Shown here piece by piece: positions 6,062 through 13,219 of a stretch of DNA of 32,057 nucleotides. Numbering within the stretch: position 1 is the stretch's first letter; every line of letters begins with the position of its first letter. This DNA is from Lachnospiraceae bacterium (lineage in GTDB: Bacteria; Bacillota; Clostridia; Lachnospirales; Lachnospiraceae): the NCBI GenBank assembly GCA_017550165.1, contig JAFZQH010000038.1, forward strand, positions 1 through 32,057, in the 5' to 3' direction. The notes under the pieces were generated by a model. The model made no database searches, was not told the origin of the DNA, and worked only from the letters and a program-made list of their open reading frames with translations. The position numbers and the translations under genes were made by a program.

Positions 6062-7027
6062 TTACGGGTTTACGAACTCCTCTATCATACCCTCCAGCTG
6101 AGACAGCGACTCCATCTCGTTGATCCGCCCACGAAATGCTGCAGATCCCGGCATCCCTGCGGTATACCATGCAACGTGCTTGCGCATCTCCCGAATGGCT
6201 ATATACTCACCCTTGAAGTCACAGAGCATGCGGCTGTGGCGGAGAATGGTCTCCTTCTTTTCCTCAAGGGAGGGTCTCTCCATCTCTTCCCCTGTCTCGA
6301 GAAAATGAAGGACCTCCCGGAAGATCCAGGGATTCCCCCTGGCAGCCCTGGCGATCATAACCCCATCCACTCCGGTAGTATCCAGCATCTTTTTCGCCGT
6401 GGGACCGTCCGTGACATCCCCACTTCCTATAACGGGAATGCCGACAGCTTCCTTCACCCGGCGGATCACATCCCAGTCTGCTTCTCCCGAATAAAACTGA
6501 TCTCTTGTACGCCCGTGGACTGTGATAGCCGATACTCCCACGTCCTCCAGCCGTTTAGACAGTTCTACCGCCGTAAGATGATCCCCGTTAAATCCCTTCC
6601 TGATCTTGACGGTAACAGGCTTATTTATAGCCCTGACACAGGCCCCGGCTATCTCTGCCGCCAGCTTCGGATTCTTCATAAGCGCAGAGCCTTCACCGTT
6701 ATTAACTACCTTCGGTACCGGACATCCCATATTCAGGTCCAATATGTCAAAGGGTCTCTCCTCGAGCCTGGCCGCCTGCGTCCCCATGATCTCCGGATCC
6801 GAACCGAAGAGCTGCAGGGAAACCGGCCTTTCCCTTTCGTCGATGGTCAGAAGCTCCTGAGTATTCCTGTTGTTATACATAAGGGCCTTGGCGCTTACCA
6901 TCTCCATACATACCAGCCCTGCGCCCTGCTCTTTGCATAACAGTCGAAATGGCAGGTCACATACCCCTGCCATCGGACCTAATATTATATTGTTTTCAAG
7001 TCTTACGTTTCCTATGTGTAATTCCAT
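6062..7027 (-). CDS. dusB: tRNA-dihydrouridine synthase, DusB type
   Basis: FMN-dependent enzyme that reduces uridines in tRNA to dihydrouridine. About 321 residues. The TIM-barrel domain begins near GPMAGVCDLPFR; the catalytic cysteine lies in LNMGCPVPKV; VKIRKGF, VHGRTRDQFYSG and GSGDV follow; and the FMN phosphate region ARAARGNPW comes before the helical C-terminal domain. An ATG at 7027 is preferred because the protein then starts MELHIGNVRLENN, like family members. An in-frame TTG at 7048 would add seven residues, and neither start has a clear ribosome site. The gap to coaX is only 24 bp, so it is probably the last gene of the argF-birA-coaX run and relies on coupling. Confidence 0.93.
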   Translation of the reverse strand: MELHIGNVRLENNIILGPMAGVCDLPFRLLCKEQGAGLVCMEMVSAKALMYNNRNTQELLTIDERERPVSLQLFGSDPEIMGTQAARLEERPFDILDLNMGCPVPKVVNNGEGSALMKNPKLAAEIAGACVRAINKPVTVKIRKGFNGDHLTAVELSKRLEDVGVSAITVHGRTRDQFYSGEADWDVIRRVKEAVGIPVIGSGDVTDGPTAKKMLDTTGVDGVMIARAARGNPWIFREVLHFLETGEEMERPSLEEKKETILRHSRMLCDFKGEYIAIREMRKHVAWYTAGMPGSAAFRGRINEMESLSQLEGMIEEFVNP

Positions 7028-7051
7028 TTGAAAATAATAATTGCTCAATAA

Positions 7052-7828
7052 TTAAATCTTGTCTTTATTTTTTTCGTATAATATCTGAAGCCCCTTTAAT
7101 GTCAGCAGGGGATCATATTGGTCTATGGCCTGTGTCTCGTTTACAAGGATGACTCCCAAGCCTCCGGTGGCAACCACCTTTACCCTGTCCATGCCGGCTT
7201 CTTTCCTCATTTTCTTAACGATATACTCTGTCTGACCTATCTGGCCATACACCAGGCCGGCCTGCATGCTGGATACGGTCTCCCTTGCCAGAATGCTCTC
7301 CGGCTTCTTGATCTCGATCTCAGGAAGCTTGGCCGCCTCTCCCCACAGGGCATTAGCTGATATCTGAATGCCGGGAGCTATGACGCATGCCAGGAATTCT
7401 CCTTCGGCAGATATAAGATCATAGGTTGTAGCAGTTCCGAAATCTATAACCAAAACGGGGCCGCCATAAAGGGCATATCCCGCTGCGGCATCCACTATAC
7501 GGTCTGCACCGATCTGGGCCGGATTGTCCGTAACGAACTTGATGCCGGTCTCAGCCTCCCAGGTAATGATAAAGGGTTCCACATGGATATATTTCCTGAT
7601 GCTGTTCACCAGGGAATGCATGATCTTGGGCACAACGGAGGCGATAACTACCGCATCTATGCTCTCCATGGAAACTCCTGTGCTTTCCACCATACTCCGG
7701 AGGATAGTCCCATACTCGTCAGATGTTCTGGGACGCTTGGTGGTCAAACGAAAAGACCCCATAAGATTCTTCTCTTTAAAGAGTCCCAGCGTAATATTGG
7801 TATTGCCCACATCTACTGCCAGCAGCAT
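7052..7828 (-). CDS. coaX: Type III pantothenate kinase
   Basis: Phosphorylates pantothenate, the first step of coenzyme A synthesis, in the cytoplasm. A 258-residue ASKHA-fold kinase with the phosphate-binding DVGNTN (residues 6-11), the substrate-region block IGADRIVDAAAGYALYG, the second phosphate motif LVIDFGTATTYDLI, and GGLGVIL near the C-terminus. Family members are typically about 255-260 residues, need a monovalent cation, and are not feedback inhibited by CoA. The ATG directly abuts the stop (TAG-ATG) of the upstream DUF6145-like gene, with GGGAGAGG inside that gene as ribosome site, so the two are translationally coupled. Confidence 0.96.
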   Translation of the reverse strand: MLLAVDVGNTNITLGLFKEKNLMGSFRLTTKRPRTSDEYGTILRSMVESTGVSMESIDAVVIASVVPKIMHSLVNSIRKYIHVEPFIITWEAETGIKFVTDNPAQIGADRIVDAAAGYALYGGPVLVIDFGTATTYDLISAEGEFLACVIAPGIQISANALWGEAAKLPEIEIKKPESILARETVSSMQAGLVYGQIGQTEYIVKKMRKEAGMDRVKVVATGGLGVILVNETQAIDQYDPLLTLKGLQILYEKNKDKI

Positions 7829-8164
7829 CTATTCTTCACCAGCCTCTCCCAGGAATACCACCCTGTAATAAGTCACTATGGCTTCAAGAAGATCCTTGTG
7901 ATCCTCTCTCATCTTCTTGATCTTAAGATCGCTTCCTATCTCGTCAAACATGTAATCATCGTCCTTAACTCGTACCTCGAACTCCAGGGTTCCGGCCTCA
8001 TCGAAGGTCAAAGTGATGACTCCTCCCACGTCCTCCGTGTATAGGACACACATAACCTTTAACTCGTCCTTTACCCTCTTGGGCAGATTGTCAAAAGCCT
8101 CATTCAGATAGAATTTCTTCTCGTATGCACTGGCTCCGCAAAGCACGATCTTGTCCTTTTCCAT
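7829..8164 (-). CDS. Small conserved protein, DUF6145-like
   Basis: A 111-residue acidic cytoplasmic protein with no signal peptide or membrane segment. It begins MEKDKIVLCGASAYEKKFYL and contains LPKRVKDELKVMCVLYTEDV followed by LTFDEAGTLEFEV, then DYMFDEIGSDLKIKKM. I recall this pattern as the Lachnospiraceae family DUF6145, often beside birA or coaX; its function is unknown. The start has AGAGGA 7 nt upstream, 26 bp after birA, and the stop is fused to the coaX start. Tight coupling to CoA and biotin-ligase genes suggests a cofactor-related role at most; there is no catalytic motif I recognise. Confidence 0.75.
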   Translation of the reverse strand: MEKDKIVLCGASAYEKKFYLNEAFDNLPKRVKDELKVMCVLYTEDVGGVITLTFDEAGTLEFEVRVKDDDYMFDEIGSDLKIKKMREDHKDLLEAIVTYYRVVFLGEAGEE

Positions 8165-8190
8165 AAATGAATCCTCTCACAAACCGGCTT

Positions 8191-9027
8191 TTATACGTAA
8201 CTTCCATCGGCAGCTCTTACGCTTACCTCGCCTGACATTACGAGCCTCAGATAATCACTCGTCTCAACCATCAACTCTCCATGGTCCGTGATCCCACAGC
8301 ATATTCCCTCATATGCTCCCGCCGGGTCTAAGACCTTTACCGTCTTGTTCATATTTATTAGTCGGTTATTATATTCTGATTTAATATATAACAGTTTATT
8401 CTCCTCGGCAAATGTATCATAGAGCTTTTCGAATTCCGTCATTATAATGCTTATCAGCCGGTCCTTATCCTCTTCGGAAAAGTCAGCCCCTTCCATTCCC
8501 AAAGCCTTCATGGCTTCCTGAATGGATACGGCCTTATCCCTGATATCTCCCGGGAAACGGTCTCCCTTTACATTGATCCCGACGCCGATATATATCAATG
8601 CCTTATCTCCGGCATCAAGCCTCATCCCCGTAAGGATGCCACAGGCCTTCTTTCCGTTCAGGAGCACATCGTTAGGCCATTTGATACGGGACGTCAGGCA
8701 GGTCTCTCCCGACTTTTCCCGGATGATCCGATCCGTTGCCCGTGATACCGCAAGCCCCATAAGAAGCGTTATCATGCCGGCTTTTTCCAAAGGAAACTCC
8801 GGGCGCAGGATCAGGGTCATGTATATATTGTTCCCGGCCGGGGAATACCAGGTCCTATCTCCCCGTCCGTGTCCTGCCGTCTGCTCCTCGCTTATGACCA
8901 GGCTGCCATGGACTGCGCCTTCCTCTGCCCAGCGGACGGCCTCATCATTGGTTGATGTAAGGCTCTCATACTTTCGCAGGGCTCTTCCGCACCATCGGGT
9001 CTCCAACTTCAAGGCAATGTCCTCCAT
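8191..9027 (-). CDS. birA: Biotin-[acetyl-CoA-carboxylase] ligase, monofunctional
   Basis: Activates biotin to biotinyl-AMP and attaches it to the carrier lysine of biotin carboxylases. A 278-residue protein with the biotin/AMP loop QTAGHGRGDRTWYSP (residues 49-63; the canonical form is GRGRxGRxW) and the lysine motif KWPNDVLLNGKKACGIL. The C-terminal SH3-like domain is at about 225-278. There is no N-terminal helix-turn-helix: the protein enters the ligase fold almost at once (YESLTSTNDEA), so it cannot be the BirA repressor form. Its ATG overlaps the argF stop by one base (TGATG), showing translational coupling. Confidence 0.95.
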   Translation of the reverse strand: MEDIALKLETRWCGRALRKYESLTSTNDEAVRWAEEGAVHGSLVISEEQTAGHGRGDRTWYSPAGNNIYMTLILRPEFPLEKAGMITLLMGLAVSRATDRIIREKSGETCLTSRIKWPNDVLLNGKKACGILTGMRLDAGDKALIYIGVGINVKGDRFPGDIRDKAVSIQEAMKALGMEGADFSEEDKDRLISIIMTEFEKLYDTFAEENKLLYIKSEYNNRLINMNKTVKVLDPAGAYEGICCGITDHGELMVETSDYLRLVMSGEVSVRAADGSYV

Positions 9028-9965
9028 CAGATATTACCTAAGGTGGCTACCATCACTGCCTTAATGGAGTGAAGCCTGTTCTCGGCCTCATCAAACACAA
9101 GAGACGCCGGGCTTTCGAACACTTCCTCGGTAACCTCATTTCCCTTAACGGCAGGCAGGCAGTGCAGGAATATGGTGGTATCCTTTCCGGTCATGTCCAT
9201 CATTTTCTTATTAACCTGATAAGGACGGAGAAGGGCAACCCTCTCTGCTGCCTTATCCTCTTCTCCCATGGAGCACCATACGTCGGTGTAAATGGCGTCG
9301 GCGTCCTTAACCTCAGCTATATCTTCGGAAAGGGTAATGGTGCTGCCGGACTTTTTGGTATATTCCCTGCAAAGCTCCACCAGGTCTTCCTTTGGCCACA
9401 GGGACTTTGGCGCTATGATGGCAAAATTCACCCCCATCTTGGCGCTGCCTATCATAAGGGAATTGGCCATGTTATTGCGGCCGTCTCCCACAAATACGAG
9501 CTTTAATCCTGCCAATCGTCCGAAATGTTCCTTCAGGGTAAGGAAATCCGCCAGGATCTGCGTGGGATGATAATCATCCGTCAGGCCGTTCCATACGGGA
9601 ACTCCGGAATACTTGGCCAGTTTCTCCACCTTTTCATGCTCAAATCCCCTGAATTCTATGGCATCAAACATCCTGCCGAGAACTCTGGCCGTATCTTCAA
9701 TGCTTTCCTTATGTCCCAGCTGTATATCGTCTCTTCCCAGATACTCGGGATGAGCTCCCTCATCGGTGCAACCTATGGTAAATGCACATCTGGTCCTGGT
9801 AGAAGGCTTTTCAAATATAAGGGCAACATTCTTCCCCTTCATGGTATCTCCGACTATGCCGGCTTTTTTCTTATTCTTCAGATGCTCTGCCAGAACCAGC
9901 AGATAGTCTATCTCTTCCGGTGTAAAATCCTTCAGCGTAAGGAAAGAACGTCCCTTTAAAGTCAT
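9027..9965 (-). CDS. argF: Ornithine carbamoyltransferase
   Basis: Joins carbamoyl phosphate and ornithine to make citrulline in arginine synthesis (or the reverse in arginine deiminase pathways). 312 residues, normal for the family. The carbamoyl-phosphate motif STRTRCAF is at 55-62, HPTQ in [15 protein letters not shown] near 132-146, the ornithine loop DVWCSMGEE near 228-236, and the catalytic HCLPA near 268-272. The SMG loop distinguishes it from aspartate carbamoyltransferase. The start has AGGAGG 8 nt upstream. The neighbours (birA, coaX) are biosynthetic and no arginine deiminase genes are present, so an anabolic role is favoured. It lies directly behind a strong terminator with no obvious own promoter. 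Confidence 0.95.
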   Translation of the reverse strand: MTLKGRSFLTLKDFTPEEIDYLLVLAEHLKNKKKAGIVGDTMKGKNVALIFEKPSTRTRCAFTIGCTDEGAHPEYLGRDDIQLGHKESIEDTARVLGRMFDAIEFRGFEHEKVEKLAKYSGVPVWNGLTDDYHPTQILADFLTLKEHFGRLAGLKLVFVGDGRNNMANSLMIGSAKMGVNFAIIAPKSLWPKEDLVELCREYTKKSGSTITLSEDIAEVKDADAIYTDVWCSMGEEDKAAERVALLRPYQVNKKMMDMTGKDTTIFLHCLPAVKGNEVTEEVFESPASLVFDEAENRLHSIKAVMVATLGNI

Positions 9966-9993
9966 CTTGTTTACCTCCTGTGTTCATCAAGTC

Positions 9994-10022
9994 AAAAATC
10001 GGCACGCCATCGGCGTGCCGAT
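9994..10022 (-). terminator. Strong Rho-independent terminator after the SleB-like gene
   Basis: ATCGGCACGCC and GGCGTGCCGAT form a perfect 11-bp stem with a 3-nt loop. On the minus strand the hairpin runs into TTTTTGAC, only about 30 nt upstream of argF. Confidence 0.9.
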
Positions 10023-10037
10023 CCGGTAATTCATTAT

Positions 10038-11189
10038 CTAAAAGAATACAATGGGTCCTATCACGATACCGTCCCTTGATCCTGCATGGGCAAAACCAAT
10101 GGCGGATCCTACGTTACTGATACCGGATATGGCCTCCTGTGCAGCCTGCATACAGCCGGAATTGATGTATCCCGATGCGAGGTAAGCTCCTACCTTGCCC
10201 GTAACCGATGCCGGCGGGAACTGCCCTGCCTGATATATAACACTGTATACATCATTGGGATATCTTCCGCTTCTGACGCGGTTCATTACTACCGAAGCCA
10301 CGCCAAGCTTACATTCGTAAGATTGGTTCCCGGCCTCGCACATAAGAAGGGCTGCCAGAAGGGTTACATCATCTGCCGATGCCGATACCGCCGCATTGAC
10401 GGTCTTGCCTTCCTTCTTGGCCTTCTCCTTGGCCGCAGCTGCCTTCTTGGCATTCTCTTCTGCCTGGACTTCCTTCAAAGTCTTGGCTACTCCCAGCTCA
10501 AACTCAATGGATACATATTCTTCGGAGATGTATCCTTCCTTGTCACCGAACTTAACCGGTACATACCCGTTAACCTGTTCGGAGCTCACAGCCTCAAGCT
10601 TCTCTCCTTTGCCAACAAGACCCAGTATCTTTCCATCGCCGCCGGCTTCGGAACGGACTCTGATAGAGTTCTCATTAACCGTAGCTACATATGTTCCCTT
10701 TTCCTTGGCTAATTCTTCTGCTTCCTTGCCATATACCAACAGGTCATTTGATATAAATCCTTCTACGGAACCCGAAACGATCTTGGTCCATTTCTCGCCT
10801 TTTTCCAATATATCCGCAGCTCCGCCTTCAAACAGCTTACCTACTACGGCGCTGTCCGTGCTTGCCTCTGCCCGGACGTTGATGGAGCCTTTCTCTTTAG
10901 TAAGGCACTTCTTATCCCAGTCTATTCCCAGACCTTCCAGTCCCGTCTCTTCCTTGGGGAGTACGATCTCTACGGCCCCCTCTACAGGCAGTTCCCCTTC
11001 TTCCAGTATGGACAGGGAAAACGCCAAAGGCGTTCCTGCATTAAGGCTGGCAATAGCTCCGTCTTCAATAACAGATACAGTTGGCTCTTCCGTTGCAGCA
11101 AGAACAGTGCTCTTTACACTGACCATTCCCATAAGGACCATGGCAAGCGCCAGAATAAAGCACTCTATTCTACGTCGGTGTAACCTCAT
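10038..11189 (-). CDS. Secreted SH3-domain cell-wall hydrolase, SleB/CwlJ type
   Basis: A 383-residue exported protein. The signal peptide is residues 1-32 (basic start, hydrophobic 10-30, cleavage near VLAATEEP). Two bacterial SH3 domains follow, at about 98-155 (INVRAEAS...KWTKI...GFIS) and 166-230 (IRVRSEAG...GYVPVKFGDKEGYIS), suited to peptidoglycan binding. An Ala/Lys-rich helical linker spans about 232-265. The C-terminal SleB-type hydrolase domain (272-383) has the catalytic-type glutamate in LLMCEAGNQSYE (Glu285), VASVVMNRV and GQF. The family cleaves cortex or vegetative peptidoglycan; without other spore genes the role is open. It has its own consensus promoter, a strong AAGGAGG site, and terminators on both sides, so it is monocistronic. 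Confidence 0.9.
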   Translation of the reverse strand: MRLHRRRIECFILALAMVLMGMVSVKSTVLAATEEPTVSVIEDGAIASLNAGTPLAFSLSILEEGELPVEGAVEIVLPKEETGLEGLGIDWDKKCLTKEKGSINVRAEASTDSAVVGKLFEGGAADILEKGEKWTKIVSGSVEGFISNDLLVYGKEAEELAKEKGTYVATVNENSIRVRSEAGGDGKILGLVGKGEKLEAVSSEQVNGYVPVKFGDKEGYISEEYVSIEFELGVAKTLKEVQAEENAKKAAAAKEKAKKEGKTVNAAVSASADDVTLLAALLMCEAGNQSYECKLGVASVVMNRVRSGRYPNDVYSVIYQAGQFPPASVTGKVGAYLASGYINSGCMQAAQEAISGISNVGSAIGFAHAGSRDGIVIGPIVFF

Positions 11190-11252
11190 GTATGCCTCCT
11201 TTTTTAAATATTAAGTGATTCTTTACATTTATTACAGAAATGTTACATCGAC

Positions 11253-11281
11253 ATGATAACAATATAATTTAGTTTTGTCAA
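11253..11281 (-). promoter_or_regulatory. Sigma-A promoter of the SleB-like gene
   Basis: TTGACA, a 17-bp spacer, then TATCAT on the minus strand, about 64 bp upstream of the start codon and just after the preceding terminator. Confidence 0.85.
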
Positions 11282-11282
11282 G

Positions 11283-11319
11283 TTTTTTAAAAAAAGTGCC
11301 CTGATTTGGGCACTTTTTT
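11283..11319 (-). terminator. Terminator after the rRNA methyltransferase gene
   Basis: AAAAAAGTGCCC pairs with GGGCACTTTTTT around a 6-nt loop. On the minus strand the CACTTTTTTT arm supplies the U-tract. The symmetric A/T flanks mean it could work in both directions. Confidence 0.9.
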
Positions 11320-11346
11320 CTGAAACAACAAAAAAATGTCTGTCAA

Positions 11347-12132
11347 TTATCTTCTTTGTCTTGCCACCTCATACATGATGACAGTAGCTGCAACAGCTGC
11401 ATTTAAGGACTCTACCCGGCCTTTCATGGGTATCCTGATCAGCTCCGAAGCAGCCTCAGAAACCCGGTCGGATATCCCGGCTCCCTCGTTGCCGATAATG
11501 ATGCCGCAGCCTCTCCTGTAATCAGGTTCGTCATAGGACCTCTCCCCTTTAAGATGGGCTGCATATACGGCAAGCCCCGCTTCCTTAGCCTCATTTACGG
11601 CGGCTCTTATGTCGGGAACATAGCAGAAGGGAATGCGAAATACGGATCCCATGGTGGAACGGATAGTCTTGGGATTATATATATCTACGGAATCCTCTGA
11701 AAGGACCACTCCCGTGATGCCGGCACCTTCTCCCGCTCTGATCATGGTGCCCAGGTTCCCGGGATCCTGAAGTTCCTCTATAAAAAGAAGAAAGGGCATC
11801 TCTCCGGACATGACCTCCTTCAGGGAGCAGCTTCTCCGGGCCATGATGCACATAACTCCCTGGGGGGTCTGAGTGTCCGATACATAACGAAAGAGGTCGT
11901 CGGATAAAACCTCATACCCGGCTCCCTTGAGTTTATCCGCAATCCCGGGTTCTTGACCGAACTGCTTCATAAAGCTTTCGGAAACATAGACCTCTTTGAT
12001 CTCTTCTTCAGGCGCTTCCGCGAACATTCGGCGCCCTTCCACAACATAGACACCGGCTTCGTCTCTCTCTTTTTTCTTCTTGATCAAGGCACATAATTCC
12101 TTGATCCGGGGGTTAGATCTGCTTTCTATCAT
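11347..12132 (-). CDS. TrmH/SpoU-family RNA 2'-O-ribose methyltransferase
   Basis: A SAM-dependent SPOUT (trefoil-knot) methyltransferase acting on rRNA or tRNA ribose. 261 residues. An N-terminal L30-like substrate-binding domain (about 1-95) begins MIESRSNPRIKEL. The catalytic domain holds the three motifs: LQDPGNLGTMIRAGEGAG (motif 1), GIIIGNEGAGIS (motif 2) and IPMKGRVESLNAAVAATVIMYE (motif 3). It is closer to the RlmB/TsnR-like group than to TrmL, which lacks the N-terminal domain, but the modified nucleotide cannot be deduced. The start lies 12 nt after pfkA and the ribosome site is weak, so it is the coupled last gene of dnaE-pfkA. Confidence 0.92.
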   Translation of the reverse strand: MIESRSNPRIKELCALIKKKKERDEAGVYVVEGRRMFAEAPEEEIKEVYVSESFMKQFGQEPGIADKLKGAGYEVLSDDLFRYVSDTQTPQGVMCIMARRSCSLKEVMSGEMPFLLFIEELQDPGNLGTMIRAGEGAGITGVVLSEDSVDIYNPKTIRSTMGSVFRIPFCYVPDIRAAVNEAKEAGLAVYAAHLKGERSYDEPDYRRGCGIIIGNEGAGISDRVSEAASELIRIPMKGRVESLNAAVAATVIMYEVARQRR

Positions 12133-12144
12133 GATATGTACTTT

Positions 12145-13197
12145 CTATAGCGAAAGCATGCGGCTTACCTCATATTGATACTCGGAAATGTCCTTCTTCA
12201 TCTTCAGGGCTTCCTCAATATCCAGATCGACGTACTGGCCGCTCCTGTATGCGATGATCTTGTTCTTCTTGCCTGCAACCAAAACATCTACGGCCAGGGC
12301 TCCCATGGTGGATGCGTGAACACGGTCCGTACATGTGGGATTACCGCCTCTCTGGAGATATCCCAGAATGGTGGCCCTTGTCTCTATGCCGGTGGCTGCC
12401 TCGATGGTCTTGGCCAGCTGGTTGGAATGACCTATACCCTCAGCGTTAACAATGATATGATGGGTCTTGCCCCTCTTTCTGTTGGAAATGATGTTGTTGA
12501 TTATAGCCTGCTCATTGCCGTCATAGAACTCCGGAAGGAGGATATCCTCCGCTCCGTTGGCGATACCGCAGTAGAGAGCGATATAGCCCGCATTACGTCC
12601 CATAACCTCAATGATGCTGCAACGCTCATGAGATGAGGAAGTATCCCTGATCTTATCGATGGCGGACATGGCGGTATTGATGGCCGTATCAAATCCTATG
12701 GAATACTCGGTACAGGGGATATCCAGGTCAATGGTTCCCGGGATACCCACTACATTAATCCCTCTTCGGGAAAGCTGCTGCGCTCCTCTGAAGGATCCGT
12801 CTCCTCCTATTACTATAAGGGCATCAAGCCCATGCTTCTTACATATCCTGGCCCCATGCTCCTGGCCTTCTTCCGTAAGGAATTCGGGGCATCTGGCTGT
12901 CTGCAGGATAGTGCCGCCCTTCTGGATAGTCTCGCATACTGTGGTCACATCCATATCGATGAATTCTTCTGCAAGAAGTCCTGCGTATCCTCTCTTGATA
13001 CCTACCATCTTGCAGCCTCTGGCTATTCCCACACGAACAACGGCACGAATGCACGCATTCATGCCCGGGGCATCTCCTCCGCTGGTAAGTACGCCTATGG
13101 TCAAGGGCTTATCCTTCTTCTCCATGATCTTCTCTGTCTTCTTTGCCGGTTTCTTCGTAGTTTTTTTAGCCGGTTTCTTTGCTGCACGTTCTTCCAT
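12145..13197 (-). CDS. pfkA: ATP-dependent 6-phosphofructokinase with Lys/Ala-rich N-terminal tail
   Basis: Makes fructose-1,6-bisphosphate, the committed step of glycolysis. 350 residues against about 320 usually. The core begins at PLTIGVLTSGGDAPGMNACI (31-50); GGDGS (131-135) and GIPGTIDLD (151-159, catalytic Asp157) carry Gly at the two positions that separate ATP from pyrophosphate users, so ATP is the expected donor. MGRNAGYIALYCGIANGAE follows. The extra first 30 residues (MEERAAKKPAKKTTKKPAKK, then TEKIMEKKDK) form a histone-H1-like tail. The start at 13197 has GGAGG at 7-nt spacing, better than the internal ATG at residue 25, so the tail is probably translated. It is 22 bp from dnaE. 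Confidence 0.94.
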   Translation of the reverse strand: MEERAAKKPAKKTTKKPAKKTEKIMEKKDKPLTIGVLTSGGDAPGMNACIRAVVRVGIARGCKMVGIKRGYAGLLAEEFIDMDVTTVCETIQKGGTILQTARCPEFLTEEGQEHGARICKKHGLDALIVIGGDGSFRGAQQLSRRGINVVGIPGTIDLDIPCTEYSIGFDTAINTAMSAIDKIRDTSSSHERCSIIEVMGRNAGYIALYCGIANGAEDILLPEFYDGNEQAIINNIISNRKRGKTHHIIVNAEGIGHSNQLAKTIEAATGIETRATILGYLQRGGNPTCTDRVHASTMGALAVDVLVAGKKNKIIAYRSGQYVDLDIEEALKMKKDISEYQYEVSRMLSL

Positions 13198-13219
13198 GAT
13201 CCTGCCTCCAGTCTATGTC

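Noticed and set aside
6041-6940. Plus-strand ORF of 299 codons opposite dusB
   Set aside because: Antisense shadow of dusB; Arg/His/Pro-rich composition typical of a reversed coding strand.
10396-11214. Plus-strand ORF of 272 codons opposite the SleB-like gene
   Set aside because: Ser/Pro/Thr-rich shadow of a well-supported gene with promoter and terminators.
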